Shown: positions 41,034-50,412 of the stretch, in pieces
Position numbering within the stretch: position 1 is the stretch's first letter
How the letters are laid out: the number at the start of each line of letters is the position of its first letter
Source: Thauera sp.
Lineage (GTDB): Bacteria > Pseudomonadota > Gammaproteobacteria > Burkholderiales > Rhodocyclaceae
Assembly: GCA_024235615.1 (NCBI GenBank)
Contig: JACKMB010000002.1
Span: forward strand, 684,776 to 748,775
Length of the DNA stretch: 64,000 nt
Direction: 5' to 3'
Notes under the pieces: generated by a model
The model's input: only the letters and a program-made list of their open reading frames with translations
Told to the model about the DNA's origin: nothing
The model's database searches: none
Made by a program: the position numbers and the translations under genes

Positions 41034-43883
41034 ATGATGAAGCAACTCGAACAGACTTCGCACTTGTTCGGCTCGAACGCGCCGTTCATCGAAGAACAGT
41101 ACGAAAACTACCTCGCCGACCCGACCTCGGTCTCCGCCGAGTGGCGCGACTATTTCGACAAGCTGCAGGCGCAGGTCGGCGCCGCCGCGCGCGACGTGCC
41201 GCACGGCCCGGTCATCGCCGCCTTCGAGCAGATGGCCAAGCGCGGCCCGGTGCGCACCGTCGTCACCGCTGGCGAGGACAAGCAGCAGGTCTCCGTGCTG
41301 CAGCTGATCAACGCCTATCGCTTCCTCGGCAACCGCTGGGCCAACCTCGACCCGCTCAAGCGCACCGAGCGCCCGCAGATCGCCGAACTCGAGCCGTCCT
41401 ACTACGGCTTCACCGAGGCCGATCTCTCCAAGAGCTTCAACGTCGGCTCCTTCCACGGCTTCAGCACCGAGCGCGCCACCCTGCGCGAGATCCTCGAGGC
41501 GCTGCGCCAGACCTACTGCGGCCCGATCGGCGCCGAGTACATGTACATGACCGACATCGGTCAGAAGCGCTGGATCCAGAGCCGCCTCGAGAGCCTGCGC
41601 GGCACGCCGAAGTTCTCGGCCGAGATGAAGAAGCGCATCCTCGAGCGCACCACCGCCGCCGAGACCCTCGAGCGCTACCTGCATACCCGCTACGTCGGCC
41701 AGAAGCGCTTCTCGCTCGAAGGCGGCGAGTCGGCCATCGTCGCGATGGACGAGCTGATCCGCGTCGCCGGCAGTCTGGGCGTGCAGGAAAGCGTGATCGG
41801 CATGGCCCACCGCGGCCGTCTCAACGTGCTCGTCAACACCCTGGGCAAGTCGCCCTCGATGCTGTTCTCGGAGTTCGAGGGCAAGGCCGCCGCCGACCTC
41901 ACCGCCGGCGACGTGAAGTACCACATGGGCTTCTCGAGCGACGTGATGACCCCGGGCGGCCCGATGCACCTGACGCTCGCGTTCAACCCCTCGCACCTCG
42001 AGATCATCAACCCGGTGGTCGAGGGTTCGGTGTATGCCCGCCAGGTCCGTCGCGGCGACGCCGACAAGAACCAGGTGCTGCCGGTGCTGATCCACGGCGA
42101 CGCCGCCGTGGCCGGCCAGGGCGTCAACCAGGAAATGCTCAACTTCTCGCAGACCCGCGGCTACGGCACGGGCGGCACGGTGCACCTGGTCGTCAACAAC
42201 CAGATCGGCTTCACCACCTCCGACCCGCGCGACTACCGCTCGTCGCTGTACTGCACCGACATCTTCAAGATGGTCGAGGCGCCGATCTTCCACGTCAATG
42301 GCGACGACCCCGAGGCCGTGGCCCTGGTCACCGCGCTGGCGGTCGAGTTCCGCCAGGAGTTCAAGAAGGACGTGGTGGTCGACATCATCTGCTTCCGCAA
42401 GCTCGGCCACAACGAGCAGGACGAGCCGATGGTGACCCAGCCGCTGATGTACCGCACCATCCAGAAGCACCCCGGCACCCGCAAGCTCTACGCCGACCGC
42501 CTGGTCGCCGAGGGCACGCTGAAGTCCGACGAGCCCGACCAGATGATCGCCGAGTACCGCGAGCACCTCGACAAGGGCCAGCTGCTGTACAACCCGGTGC
42601 TCTCGGGCCACAACCGCCAGTTCGCCGCCGACTGGACGCCGTACATCAAGCAACCCTACACCGACGAGTGCGACACCACCGTGCCGGTGCAGGAGATCAA
42701 GCGCCTGTCCGAGCGCCTGAGCACGATCCCGGCGAACTTCACGCTGCACTCGCGCGTCAAGAAGATCATCGACGACCGCGCGGCCATGGGCCGGGGCGAA
42801 GTGCCCTTCGACTGGGGCATGGGCGAGAACCTCGCCTACGCCAGCCTGCTCGCGCAGGGCTACGGCGTGCGCCTCTCCGGCGAAGACGTCGGCCGCGGCA
42901 CCTTCTTCCACCGCCACGCCGTGCTGCACGACCAGAAGCGCGAGCGCTGGGACGAGGGCATCTACAAGCCGCTCGACCACATCCAGGACGGCCAGGCACG
43001 CTTCCAGAGCTACGACTCGGTGCTGTCGGAGGAGGGCGTGCTCGCCTTCGAATACGGCTACGCGACCACCGAACCCAACGAGCTGGTGATCTGGGAAGCC
43101 CAGTTCGGCGACTTCGTGAACGGTGCCCAGGTGGTGCTCGACCAGTTCATCAGCTCGGGCGAGGCCAAGTGGGGCCGTCTGTGCGGGCTCACGCTGATGC
43201 TGCCGCACGGCTACGAGGGCCAGGGCCCCGAGCACTCGTCTGCCCGTCTCGAGCGCTACATGAACAACGCCGCCGAGCAGAACTGGCAGATCTGCGTGCC
43301 GACCACGCCGGCGCAGGTGTTCCACCTGCTGCGCCGTCAGGCGATCCGCAAGGTGCGCAAGCCGCTGATCATCATCACGCCGAAGTCGCTGCTGCGTCAC
43401 AAGGAGGCGATCTCCTCGATCGAGGAGCTGGCCAACGGCAGCTTCCAGACCGTCATCCCCGAGGTCGAGAAGCTCGACGCCAAGAAGGTCAAGCGCGTGG
43501 TGCTGTGCCAGGGCAAGATCTACTACGAGCTCCTCGCGCATCGTCGCGAGAACAAGATCACCGATACCGCGCTGGTCCGCATCGAGCAGCTCTATCCCTT
43601 CCCGACCGAGGCCTTCGCCAAGGCGATCGAGCAGTTCCCGAACGCCAAGGAGATCGTCTGGGCGCAGGAAGAGCCGCGCAACCAGGGTGCCTGGTACTGG
43701 CTCGCCTCGCGCCAGCACCTGGTCAACGTGCTCGGCACCAAGCGCCGCCTGCTGCTGGTGAGCCGCCCGGCCGCCGCTTCGCCCGCGGTCGGCTACTACG
43801 CCAAGCACAACGCCCAACAAAAGGCGGTCCTCGAAAACGCCTTCGGTCCGATCCAGGACACCACGCCGCAGTTCCCGCACTGA
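41034..43883 (+). CDS. sucA: 2-oxoglutarate dehydrogenase E1 component
   Basis: 949 residues, the usual size. Thiamine diphosphate-binding and transketolase-like domains are visible, with EGGESAIVAMDELI, GMAHRGRLNVL and HGDAAVAGQGVNQE. It decarboxylates 2-oxoglutarate and hands succinyl to the E2 lipoyl group. Two ATG codons stand at the start (41034 and 41037), with AGGTG upstream. The 154 bp before it show no clear promoter. Called odhA in some betaproteobacteria. Confidence 0.97.
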   Translation: MMKQLEQTSHLFGSNAPFIEEQYENYLADPTSVSAEWRDYFDKLQAQVGAAARDVPHGPVIAAFEQMAKRGPVRTVVTAGEDKQQVSVLQLINAYRFLGNRWANLDPLKRTERPQIAELEPSYYGFTEADLSKSFNVGSFHGFSTERATLREILEALRQTYCGPIGAEYMYMTDIGQKRWIQSRLESLRGTPKFSAEMKKRILERTTAAETLERYLHTRYVGQKRFSLEGGESAIVAMDELIRVAGSLGVQESVIGMAHRGRLNVLVNTLGKSPSMLFSEFEGKAAADLTAGDVKYHMGFSSDVMTPGGPMHLTLAFNPSHLEIINPVVEGSVYARQVRRGDADKNQVLPVLIHGDAAVAGQGVNQEMLNFSQTRGYGTGGTVHLVVNNQIGFTTSDPRDYRSSLYCTDIFKMVEAPIFHVNGDDPEAVALVTALAVEFRQEFKKDVVVDIICFRKLGHNEQDEPMVTQPLMYRTIQKHPGTRKLYADRLVAEGTLKSDEPDQMIAEYREHLDKGQLLYNPVLSGHNRQFAADWTPYIKQPYTDECDTTVPVQEIKRLSERLSTIPANFTLHSRVKKIIDDRAAMGRGEVPFDWGMGENLAYASLLAQGYGVRLSGEDVGRGTFFHRHAVLHDQKRERWDEGIYKPLDHIQDGQARFQSYDSVLSEEGVLAFEYGYATTEPNELVIWEAQFGDFVNGAQVVLDQFISSGEAKWGRLCGLTLMLPHGYEGQGPEHSSARLERYMNNAAEQNWQICVPTTPAQVFHLLRRQAIRKVRKPLIIITPKSLLRHKEAISSIEELANGSFQTVIPEVEKLDAKKVKRVVLCQGKIYYELLAHRRENKITDTALVRIEQLYPFPTEAFAKAIEQFPNAKEIVWAQEEPRNQGAWYWLASRQHLVNVLGTKRRLLLVSRPAAASPAVGYYAKHNAQQKAVLENAFGPIQDTTPQFPH

Positions 43884-43906
43884 AAAACATCTAGGGAGAG
43901 AAATTC

Positions 43907-45100
43907 ATGCTGATCGAAGTCAAAGTTCCGCAGCTGTCCGAGTCGGTTTCCGAAGCCACGCTGGTCACCTGGCACAAGAAGGAAGGCGATGCCGTCGCGC
44001 GCGACGAGAACCTGATCGACATCGAGACCGACAAGGTCGTGCTCGAAACCCCGGCCCCGGCCGACGGCGTGCTGGTCAAGATCATCAAGCAGGGCGGCGA
44101 CACCGTAACCTCGGGTGAGCTGATCGCCCAGATCGACACCGAAGCCAAGGCCGCCGCCGGTGCGGCAGCGGCGGCTCCGGCTGCCGCCCCGGCCGCCGCG
44201 CCCGCCGCAGCTCCGGCTGCGTCCGGTGCCGCCGGCGCCGCCAGCCCGGCCGCGCGCAAGATCCTCGACGAGAAGGGCATCGCCGCCGGCGACGTCGCAG
44301 GCTCCGGCCGTGGCGGTCGCGTGACCAAGGAAGATGCCGTCGCCGCCCAGCCCAAGGCTGCCGCCGCTGCGGCGCCGGCCGCGGTGCAACTGACCGGCGA
44401 CCGTCCGGAAGAGCGCGTGCCGATGACCCGCCTGCGCGCCCGCATCGCCGAGCGCCTGATCCAGTCGAAGAACGAGAACGCCATCCTGACCACGTTCAAC
44501 GAGGTCAACATGGCGCCGGTCATGGCCCTGCGCAAGCAGTACGGTGACAAGTTCGAGAAGGCGCATGGCGTACGCCTCGGCTTCATGGGCTTCTTCGTCA
44601 AGGCCGCCGTGGCCGCGCTGAAGAAGTTCCCGATCCTGAACGCCTCGGTCGATGGCAACGACATCGTCTACCACGGCTACATCGACATCGGCATCGCGGT
44701 CGGTTCGCCGCGCGGCCTGGTGGTGCCGATCCTGCGCAACGCCGAGGCCATGTCGATCGCCGAGATCGAACTCAAGATCGCCGAGTTCGGCCAGAAGGCC
44801 AAGGATGGCAAGCTCTCGCTCGACGACCTGTCGGGCGGCACCTTCTCGATCTCCAACGGTGGTGTGTTCGGCTCGATGATGTCGACCCCGATCATCAACC
44901 CGCCGCAGTCGGCCATCCTCGGCATCCACGCCACCAAGGACCGCCCGGTGGTCGAGAACGGCCAGATCGTGATCCGTCCGATCAACTACCTGGCCATGTC
45001 CTACGACCACCGCATCATCGACGGTCGCGAGGCGGTGCTCGGCCTGGTGACGATGAAGGAAGCGCTGGAGGATCCGGCCCGCCTGATCCTGGATGTGTGA
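43907..45100 (+). CDS. sucB: Dihydrolipoamide succinyltransferase (E2 of 2-oxoglutarate dehydrogenase)
   Basis: 397 residues. One lipoyl domain with Lys43 in IETDKVVLE, an Ala/Pro linker of about 40 residues, a peripheral subunit-binding domain ([12 protein letters not shown]), a second Ala-rich linker, and the catalytic domain with His368 and Asp372 in SYDHRIIDG. It forms the core of the complex. It starts 23 bp after sucA with GGGAGAGAAATTC upstream. Called odhB in some betaproteobacteria. Confidence 0.97.
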   Translation: MLIEVKVPQLSESVSEATLVTWHKKEGDAVARDENLIDIETDKVVLETPAPADGVLVKIIKQGGDTVTSGELIAQIDTEAKAAAGAAAAAPAAAPAAAPAAAPAASGAAGAASPAARKILDEKGIAAGDVAGSGRGGRVTKEDAVAAQPKAAAAAAPAAVQLTGDRPEERVPMTRLRARIAERLIQSKNENAILTTFNEVNMAPVMALRKQYGDKFEKAHGVRLGFMGFFVKAAVAALKKFPILNASVDGNDIVYHGYIDIGIAVGSPRGLVVPILRNAEAMSIAEIELKIAEFGQKAKDGKLSLDDLSGGTFSISNGGVFGSMMSTPIINPPQSAILGIHATKDRPVVENGQIVIRPINYLAMSYDHRIIDGREAVLGLVTMKEALEDPARLILDV

Positions 45101-45105
45101 GCGGA

Positions 45106-45223
45106 CGTAAGGGGCGAGGCGCGAGGCGTAAGGAGCGGTGGCCGCTCCATGCCTCGCGGTTCGCCTTGCCTGGGCGCCGCAGGGCGCCTGTTCGCACCTG
45201 ACTCCTGACTCCTAACTCCTCAC
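45106..45223. repeat. Heptameric repeats between sucB and lpdA
   Basis: Purine-rich heptamers CGTAAGG, GGCGAGG, CGCGAGG, CGTAAGG run in register from 45106 to 45133. Pyrimidine-rich heptamers TGACTCC, TGACTCC, TAACTCC run from 45199 to 45219, the opposite strand sense of a related unit. Between them is GC-rich sequence with small palindromes (GGAGCGGTGGCCGCTCC). The region fills the gap before lpdA and does not code. Confidence 0.6.
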
Positions 45224-45233
45224 AGGTAACCCC

Positions 45234-46658
45234 ATGTCCAAAGAATTCGACGTCCTCGTCATCGGCGGCGGCCCCGGCGGCTATGTCGCCGCGATCCGCG
45301 CCGCGCAGCTCGGCTTCAAGACCGCGTGCTGCGAATCGAATCCCTATGCCGATCCCAAGGGCGAGCCGCGTCTCGGCGGCACCTGCCTGAACGTCGGCTG
45401 CATCCCCTCCAAGGCGCTGCTGCACACCTCGCACCTGTTCGAGGAAGCCGGCCACGCCTTCGAAGGTCAGGGCATCAGCGTCGGCACGCCCAAGATCGAC
45501 GTGCCCAAGATGATCGCCCGCAAGTCGGGCATCGTCGACCAGCTCACCGGCGGCATCAAGGGCCTGTTCAAGAAGAACAAGGTCACCCTGCTCAATGGCC
45601 ACGGTGCCTTCGTGGGCAAGGCCGAGGCCGGCTGGCAGGTCCAGGTCGGTGAAGAGCTCGTCGTCGCCAAGCAGGTCATCGTCGCCACCGGCTCGGCCCC
45701 GCGCCACCTGCCGGGCGTACCGGTCGACAACAAGATCGTCTGCGACAACGTCGGCGCGCTCGACCTCGACGCGGTGCCGAAGAAGCTCGCCGTCATCGGC
45801 GCCGGCGTCATCGGCCTCGAGATGGGCTCGGTGTGGCGCCGCCTCGGTGCCGAGGTGACCGTGCTCGAGGCCATGCCCGAGTTTCTGTCGCTCGCCGACC
45901 AGGACGTGGCCAAGGAAGCGCTCAAGGTCTTCACCAAGCAGGGCCTCAAGTTCAACCTCGGCGTCACCATCGGCGAGGTCAAGGTGGGCAAGAAGGGCGT
46001 CAGCATCGCCTACAAGGACAAGGACGGCGCCGACCAGAAGCTCGAGGCCGACCGCCTGATCGTGTCCGTCGGGCGCGTGCCCAACACCCAGGGCCTCAAC
46101 GCCGAGGCCGTCGGCCTCAAGCTCAACGAGCGCGGCCAGATCGAGGTCGACGACCACTGCAAGACCAACCTCCCTGGCGTGTGGGCGGTGGGCGACGTGG
46201 TGCGCGGCCCGATGCTTGCGCACAAGGCGATGGAAGAGGCGGTCATGGTCGCCGAGCTGATGGCGGGCCAGGCCGGGCACTGCAACTTCGACACCGTGCC
46301 CTGGGTGCTGTACACCAGCCCCGAGATTGCCTGGGTCGGCAAGACCGAGCAGCAGCTCAAGGCCGCCGGGGTGGCCTACAAGGTCGGCAAGATCCCGTTC
46401 CTGGCCAATGGCCGCGCGCTCGGCATGGGCGACTCGACCGGCTTCGTCAAGATGCTCGCCGACGCCGCCACCGACCGCATCCTCGGCGTGCACATCATCG
46501 GCGCCAACGCGTCGGAGCTGATCTCCGAGGCCGTGGTGGCGATGGAGTTCGCCGGCTGCTCGGAAGACCTGGCGCGCATCTGCCACGCCCACCCGACCCT
46601 GTCGGAGGTGGTGCACGAGGCCGCGCTCGCCTGCGACAAGCGTCCGCTGCACTTCTGA
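45234..46658 (+). CDS. lpdA: Dihydrolipoyl dehydrogenase (E3)
   Basis: 474 residues. FAD site GGGPGGY at 11-17, redox-active Cys51 and Cys56 in [13 protein letters not shown], the NAD site [13 protein letters not shown] and the catalytic histidine in HAHPTLSE. It reoxidises the dihydrolipoyl group of the E2 subunit. The ATG follows AGGTAACCCC. Its position after sucB indicates the E3 of this complex. Short heptamer repeats lie on both sides of the gene. Confidence 0.97.
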   Translation: MSKEFDVLVIGGGPGGYVAAIRAAQLGFKTACCESNPYADPKGEPRLGGTCLNVGCIPSKALLHTSHLFEEAGHAFEGQGISVGTPKIDVPKMIARKSGIVDQLTGGIKGLFKKNKVTLLNGHGAFVGKAEAGWQVQVGEELVVAKQVIVATGSAPRHLPGVPVDNKIVCDNVGALDLDAVPKKLAVIGAGVIGLEMGSVWRRLGAEVTVLEAMPEFLSLADQDVAKEALKVFTKQGLKFNLGVTIGEVKVGKKGVSIAYKDKDGADQKLEADRLIVSVGRVPNTQGLNAEAVGLKLNERGQIEVDDHCKTNLPGVWAVGDVVRGPMLAHKAMEEAVMVAELMAGQAGHCNFDTVPWVLYTSPEIAWVGKTEQQLKAAGVAYKVGKIPFLANGRALGMGDSTGFVKMLADAATDRILGVHIIGANASELISEAVVAMEFAGCSEDLARICHAHPTLSEVVHEAALACDKRPLHF

Positions 46659-46693
46659 GCGAGGCGTGAGATGTGAGGGGTGAGGTGCGGGGG
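46659..46693 (+). repeat. Heptameric repeats downstream of lpdA
   Basis: Five units in 7-bp register right after the lpdA stop: GCGAGGC, GTGAGAT, GTGAGGG, GTGAGGT, GCGGGGG. They are similar to the purine-rich units upstream of lpdA. Confidence 0.6.
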
Positions 46694-46761
46694 CTTCCCT
46701 GCGCCCACCCCTTTTCGCGTCAACCTGCAGCTCTCCGATCAACGCTCCTGACCGATTCTCC

Positions 46762-47877
46762 ATGCCCCATCGCATCCTGAACGTTCCCCAGCACGGGATG
46801 ATCGACGCCTACGAAGCCCTGCTGAAGACGCGCGGCTACCAGTCCGATCCCGCCCAGCGCGCCGCGGCGCAGCGCCTGCAGGGCCTCTATACCGAGCTCG
46901 TCGGCTTCAAGGCTGCACGCCAGGGCAGTCGGATCAAGCAGTTCCTCAACAAGCCCAAGATGCCGCGCAGTGTGTATTTCTGGGGCGGGGTGGGGCGCGG
47001 CAAGAGCTTCCTGATGGACTGCTTCTACGACTCGGTGCCGTATCGCCGCAAGCGCCGGGTGCACTTCCACGCCTTCATGCAGGAGGTGCAGAACGACCTG
47101 CGCAAGTTCAACAACGCGCCCGATCCGCTGCAGAAGGTCGCCGACCGCATCTCCGAGCACACCCGGCTGCTGTGCTTCGACGAGTTTCACGTCTCCGACA
47201 TCGCCGACGCGATGATCCTCGGGCGCCTGCTCGACGCGCTCTTCGACCGCGGCGTGATCTTCGTGATGACCTCGAACTACCCGCCGGACGGGCTCTATCC
47301 CAACGGCCTGATGCGCATCAACTTCCTGCCCACGATCGAGAAGATCAAGCAGCGCTTCGACGTCATCGAGGTCGACCACGGCACCGACTACCGCCTGCGC
47401 ACACTCGAGAAGATGGAGATCTACCTCGTGCCGCACGACGACGCGGCCGAGCGCAAGATGGCCGAGGACTTCCGCCGCCTCGCCGCGAGCGAGGGGCGCG
47501 GCGGCAGCGTCGAGATCCTCGGGCGCAACATCGACGTGGTGCGCCAGGCGCCCGGGGTGATCTGGTTCGACTTCGCCAGCCTGTGCGGCGGTCCGCGCTC
47601 GCAGAACGACTACCTCGAGATCGCGCGCGAGCACCACACGGTGATCCTGTCGAACGTGCCCAAGATGCTCGTCGGCAACGCTTCCGAGGCGCGCCGCTTC
47701 ACCTGGCTGATCGACGTGCTCTACGACCACCGCGTCAAGCTCATCATGAGCGCGGCGGTGGAGGCCCATGACCTCTACACCGAGGGCCATAACGCCCACG
47801 AGTTCGTGCGCACGGTGAGCCGCCTGATCGAGATGCGCACGCGCGACTACCTCGCCGAGCCGCATCGCACCGAGTAG
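46762..47877 (+). CDS. zapE: AFG1/ZapE family ATPase
   Basis: 371 residues, as in E. coli ZapE. The P-loop is GGVGRGKS at 75-82 and Walker B is LLCFDEFHVSD. ZapE interacts with the Z-ring and helps division under stress; mitochondrial AFG1 helps handle respiratory proteins. ATG 46762 is taken as the start, although no ribosome site is visible and Met13 is an alternative. It follows lpdA by about 100 bp on the same strand. Confidence 0.92.
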   Translation: MPHRILNVPQHGMIDAYEALLKTRGYQSDPAQRAAAQRLQGLYTELVGFKAARQGSRIKQFLNKPKMPRSVYFWGGVGRGKSFLMDCFYDSVPYRRKRRVHFHAFMQEVQNDLRKFNNAPDPLQKVADRISEHTRLLCFDEFHVSDIADAMILGRLLDALFDRGVIFVMTSNYPPDGLYPNGLMRINFLPTIEKIKQRFDVIEVDHGTDYRLRTLEKMEIYLVPHDDAAERKMAEDFRRLAASEGRGGSVEILGRNIDVVRQAPGVIWFDFASLCGGPRSQNDYLEIAREHHTVILSNVPKMLVGNASEARRFTWLIDVLYDHRVKLIMSAAVEAHDLYTEGHNAHEFVRTVSRLIEMRTRDYLAEPHRTE

Positions 47878-47915
47878 CCGGCCTGTGGCGCACAGTCCAG
47901 GCTCCTGGCATGTCG

Positions 47916-47924
47916 TGATATAAT
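47916..47924 (+). promoter_or_regulatory. Extended -10 promoter of the MscS-type channel gene
   Basis: TGATATAAT is a perfect extended -10 (TGnTATAAT), 168 bases before the channel gene start. The -35 region is poor, as is usual for this promoter type. Confidence 0.5.
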
Positions 47925-48091
47925 TGTTCAAATGTAAATGACCGCCGCGGCTTGTGGCGGCTCACCGTCCGCGCCCCGCATCCCGCCGGACGGAAGGCTG
48001 CAAAGGCGTCCCGGCCGACGGTGATGCCTTGGCGCCCCGGCACCCTCTTCGGCTGCCGCGACCGACAATTCCCGACCACAGGAGCCACGCT

Positions 48092-50317
48092 GTGACGCAC
48101 AAGCTCACGGCCTTCCTCGCGTTCGTCTTCGTGATCGCGATGCTGGGCCTCACCCCCGCACCGGGCCACGCCGCCGAGCCGGCGAGCGGGTCCACCTCTG
48201 AACAGGCCGGCCACCAGCGCCTCGCCGATCTCCTCGAGGACGAGGCCGCGCGCACGGCGCTCGTCGAGCAGCTGCGCAAGCTCGGCGAGGAGGAGGCCGC
48301 GCGCGCGGTCGAGTCCGGTGCGCCGACCCAGACCCTCGCCGGCCAGGTCGCCGGCCTCACCCAGACCGTCGCGCAGGGCGTGGTGAGCGAGAGCGCCGCC
48401 GCCGTCGACGCCCTCGGCGTGGCCTGGAAGCAACTCGCCGCAGCCGATCCGCAGCCCCTGGCCTGGGCCGCGGCCGAGTTCGTGCTGCTGGTGGCGGTCA
48501 CCTGGATCGTCTTCCGGCTGCTGAGCGCGGCGGTCGGCGGGATCTTCCGCGCCCTCGACCGCTATGCCGGCGCCCGCGATGGCCCGCGTGCGCTCGGTTG
48601 GGTGCGGCGCAGCCTGGCGCTTCTTGGCGCTGCCGTGCTCGACCTGCTGATCATCGGCCTGTCCTGGCTCGCCGGCTATGGCGTGGCGCTCTTCGTCATC
48701 GGCGACACGGGCAGCATGCGCATCCAGGAGTCGCTCTACCTCAACGCCTTCCTGCTGGTGGAGCTGATCCGCGTCGCGCTGCGAGTGCTGCTCTCCGGCC
48801 GCGGCGAGAACCTCGGCATCCTGCCGATCGCCGCCGAGGACAAGGCCTATTGGTCGGCCTGGGCTTCGCGCATGGTCTTCTTCGTCGCCTACGGTCTCAT
48901 GCTGGTCGTGCCGGTCATCGACCACTACCTCACGCCGGCGCTCGGCCGCGCGGTCTTCATCGCGATCCTGCTCGGCGCGGTGCTGCGCGCCGCGGTGGTG
49001 GTGATGCAGAACCGCCAGCGTGCGAGCCAGGCGCTCGAGGGGCTGGCCGACCGCATGCAGACGCCTTTCGGGCGTATCGCGCTCACCATCGGGGCACGGA
49101 TCTGGCACGTGGTGGCGCTGGTCTACCTGATGGCGATCCTGGTCACCTCCCTGCTTTATCCCGAACAGGCGCTGCCCTTCATGATCGCCGCCACCGGACA
49201 GACCTTGCTCGCGGTCGGGCTCGGCATCGCGCTCGCGGCGCTGCTCACGCAGGTGATCCTGCGCCGCATCGAGCTCGGCGACGAGTTGCGCCTGAAGTTT
49301 CCGCTCCTCGAGGCGCGCCTCAACGCCTACGTGCCCAGTGCGCTCAAGATCGCGCGCTTCGTCATCCTCGCGGTGGTCGTGGCCTTCATCGTGGACGCGT
49401 GGACGCCATTCGATCTCGGCGCCTGGATCGCCTCGGAGGCGGGAGCACGTGTGCTTGGCCGCGCGCTGTCGGTCGCCGTCATCGTCACCCTCGCGCTGCT
49501 GGCCTGGCTGGTGGTGGCGAGCTGGATCGAGTTCCGCCTCAACCCGCAGGCGGGCATGGCGCCCAACCCGCGCGCGCGCACCCTGCTGACCATCTTCCGC
49601 AACGCCATCGCGATCGCGCTGGTGGTGGTCACGACCATGGTGGTGCTGGCCGAGATCGGCATCAACATCGCGCCGCTACTGGCGGGTGCCGGCGTACTCG
49701 GCCTGGCGATCGGCTTCGGCGCGCAGAAGCTGGTGCAGGACGTCATCACCGGCGTCTTCATCCAGCTCGAGCGCGCGATCGACGTCGGCGACCTCGTCAC
49801 CGCCGGCGGCATCACCGGCACCGTCGAACGCATGACGATCCGTTCGCTCGGCATGCGCGACATGCACGGCACCTACCATCTGCTGCCGTTCTCCTCGGTC
49901 GACACGGTGTCGAACTACAACCGCGACTTCGCCTTCCACGTCGGCGAATACGGCATCGGCTATCGCGAGGATTCCGACGAGGCCATCGTCCACCTGCGTG
50001 CGGCCTTCGACGAGTTGCTCGCGGACGAGGCCCAGCGCGCGCAGATCCTCGACCCGGTGCTGGAGGTCCACGGCGTCACCGCGCTGGCCGACAACTCGGT
50101 AAATATCCGCGTCCGCATCAAGACCCTGCCGGGTGGGCAGTTCGGCGTCGGACGCGCCTACAACCGCTTGGTCAAGCGCCACTTCGACGCCGCAGGCATC
50201 GAGATCCCGTACCCGCAGATGACGCTCCACTTTGGCGAGGACAAGCAGGGCAAGGCGCCGCCGGCGAGGGTCTGCATCGAGGGGGAGCCCGTACCGCTGC
50301 TCGCTCCGGGGCGTTGA
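48092..50317 (+). CDS. Large mechanosensitive channel of the MscS family (YbiO-like)
   Basis: 741 residues with a signal peptide (to about APGHAA), a periplasmic N-terminal part, about eleven membrane segments and a C-terminal MscS domain. The pore helix is GVLGLAIGFGAQKLVQDV and the beta domain begins ERAIDVGDLV. Length and layout match E. coli YbiO. Such channels open on hypo-osmotic shock to release solutes. The start is the GTG at 48092-48094 with CAGGAG upstream; no frame to its left looks like a signal sequence. It is followed by a strong terminator. Confidence 0.9.
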   Translation: MTHKLTAFLAFVFVIAMLGLTPAPGHAAEPASGSTSEQAGHQRLADLLEDEAARTALVEQLRKLGEEEAARAVESGAPTQTLAGQVAGLTQTVAQGVVSESAAAVDALGVAWKQLAAADPQPLAWAAAEFVLLVAVTWIVFRLLSAAVGGIFRALDRYAGARDGPRALGWVRRSLALLGAAVLDLLIIGLSWLAGYGVALFVIGDTGSMRIQESLYLNAFLLVELIRVALRVLLSGRGENLGILPIAAEDKAYWSAWASRMVFFVAYGLMLVVPVIDHYLTPALGRAVFIAILLGAVLRAAVVVMQNRQRASQALEGLADRMQTPFGRIALTIGARIWHVVALVYLMAILVTSLLYPEQALPFMIAATGQTLLAVGLGIALAALLTQVILRRIELGDELRLKFPLLEARLNAYVPSALKIARFVILAVVVAFIVDAWTPFDLGAWIASEAGARVLGRALSVAVIVTLALLAWLVVASWIEFRLNPQAGMAPNPRARTLLTIFRNAIAIALVVVTTMVVLAEIGINIAPLLAGAGVLGLAIGFGAQKLVQDVITGVFIQLERAIDVGDLVTAGGITGTVERMTIRSLGMRDMHGTYHLLPFSSVDTVSNYNRDFAFHVGEYGIGYREDSDEAIVHLRAAFDELLADEAQRAQILDPVLEVHGVTALADNSVNIRVRIKTLPGGQFGVGRAYNRLVKRHFDAAGIEIPYPQMTLHFGEDKQGKAPPARVCIEGEPVPLLAPGR

Positions 50318-50340
50318 CTCCGCCCGCGTCCACGTAAAAC

Positions 50341-50382
50341 GGCCCGCCCCGGCAAGCTGCAGCGCTGGGGCGGGCCTTTTTT
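50341..50382 (+). terminator. Intrinsic terminator after the MscS-type gene
   Basis: GGCCCGCCCC (50341-50350), a 16-base loop with its own small palindrome, GGGGCGGGCC (50367-50376), then six T. On the minus strand the preceding AAAA gives a weaker stop for phoX. Confidence 0.9.
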
Positions 50383-50412
50383 CGGGAGCCGCAACGAGCT
50401 GTGGCGCCTTTG

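Noticed and set aside
41141-43894. A 917-codon open frame overlapping sucA in another frame
   Set aside because: The sequence is Arg/Pro/Gly-rich nonsense typical of frame shadows in GC-rich genes; sucA is complete in its own frame.
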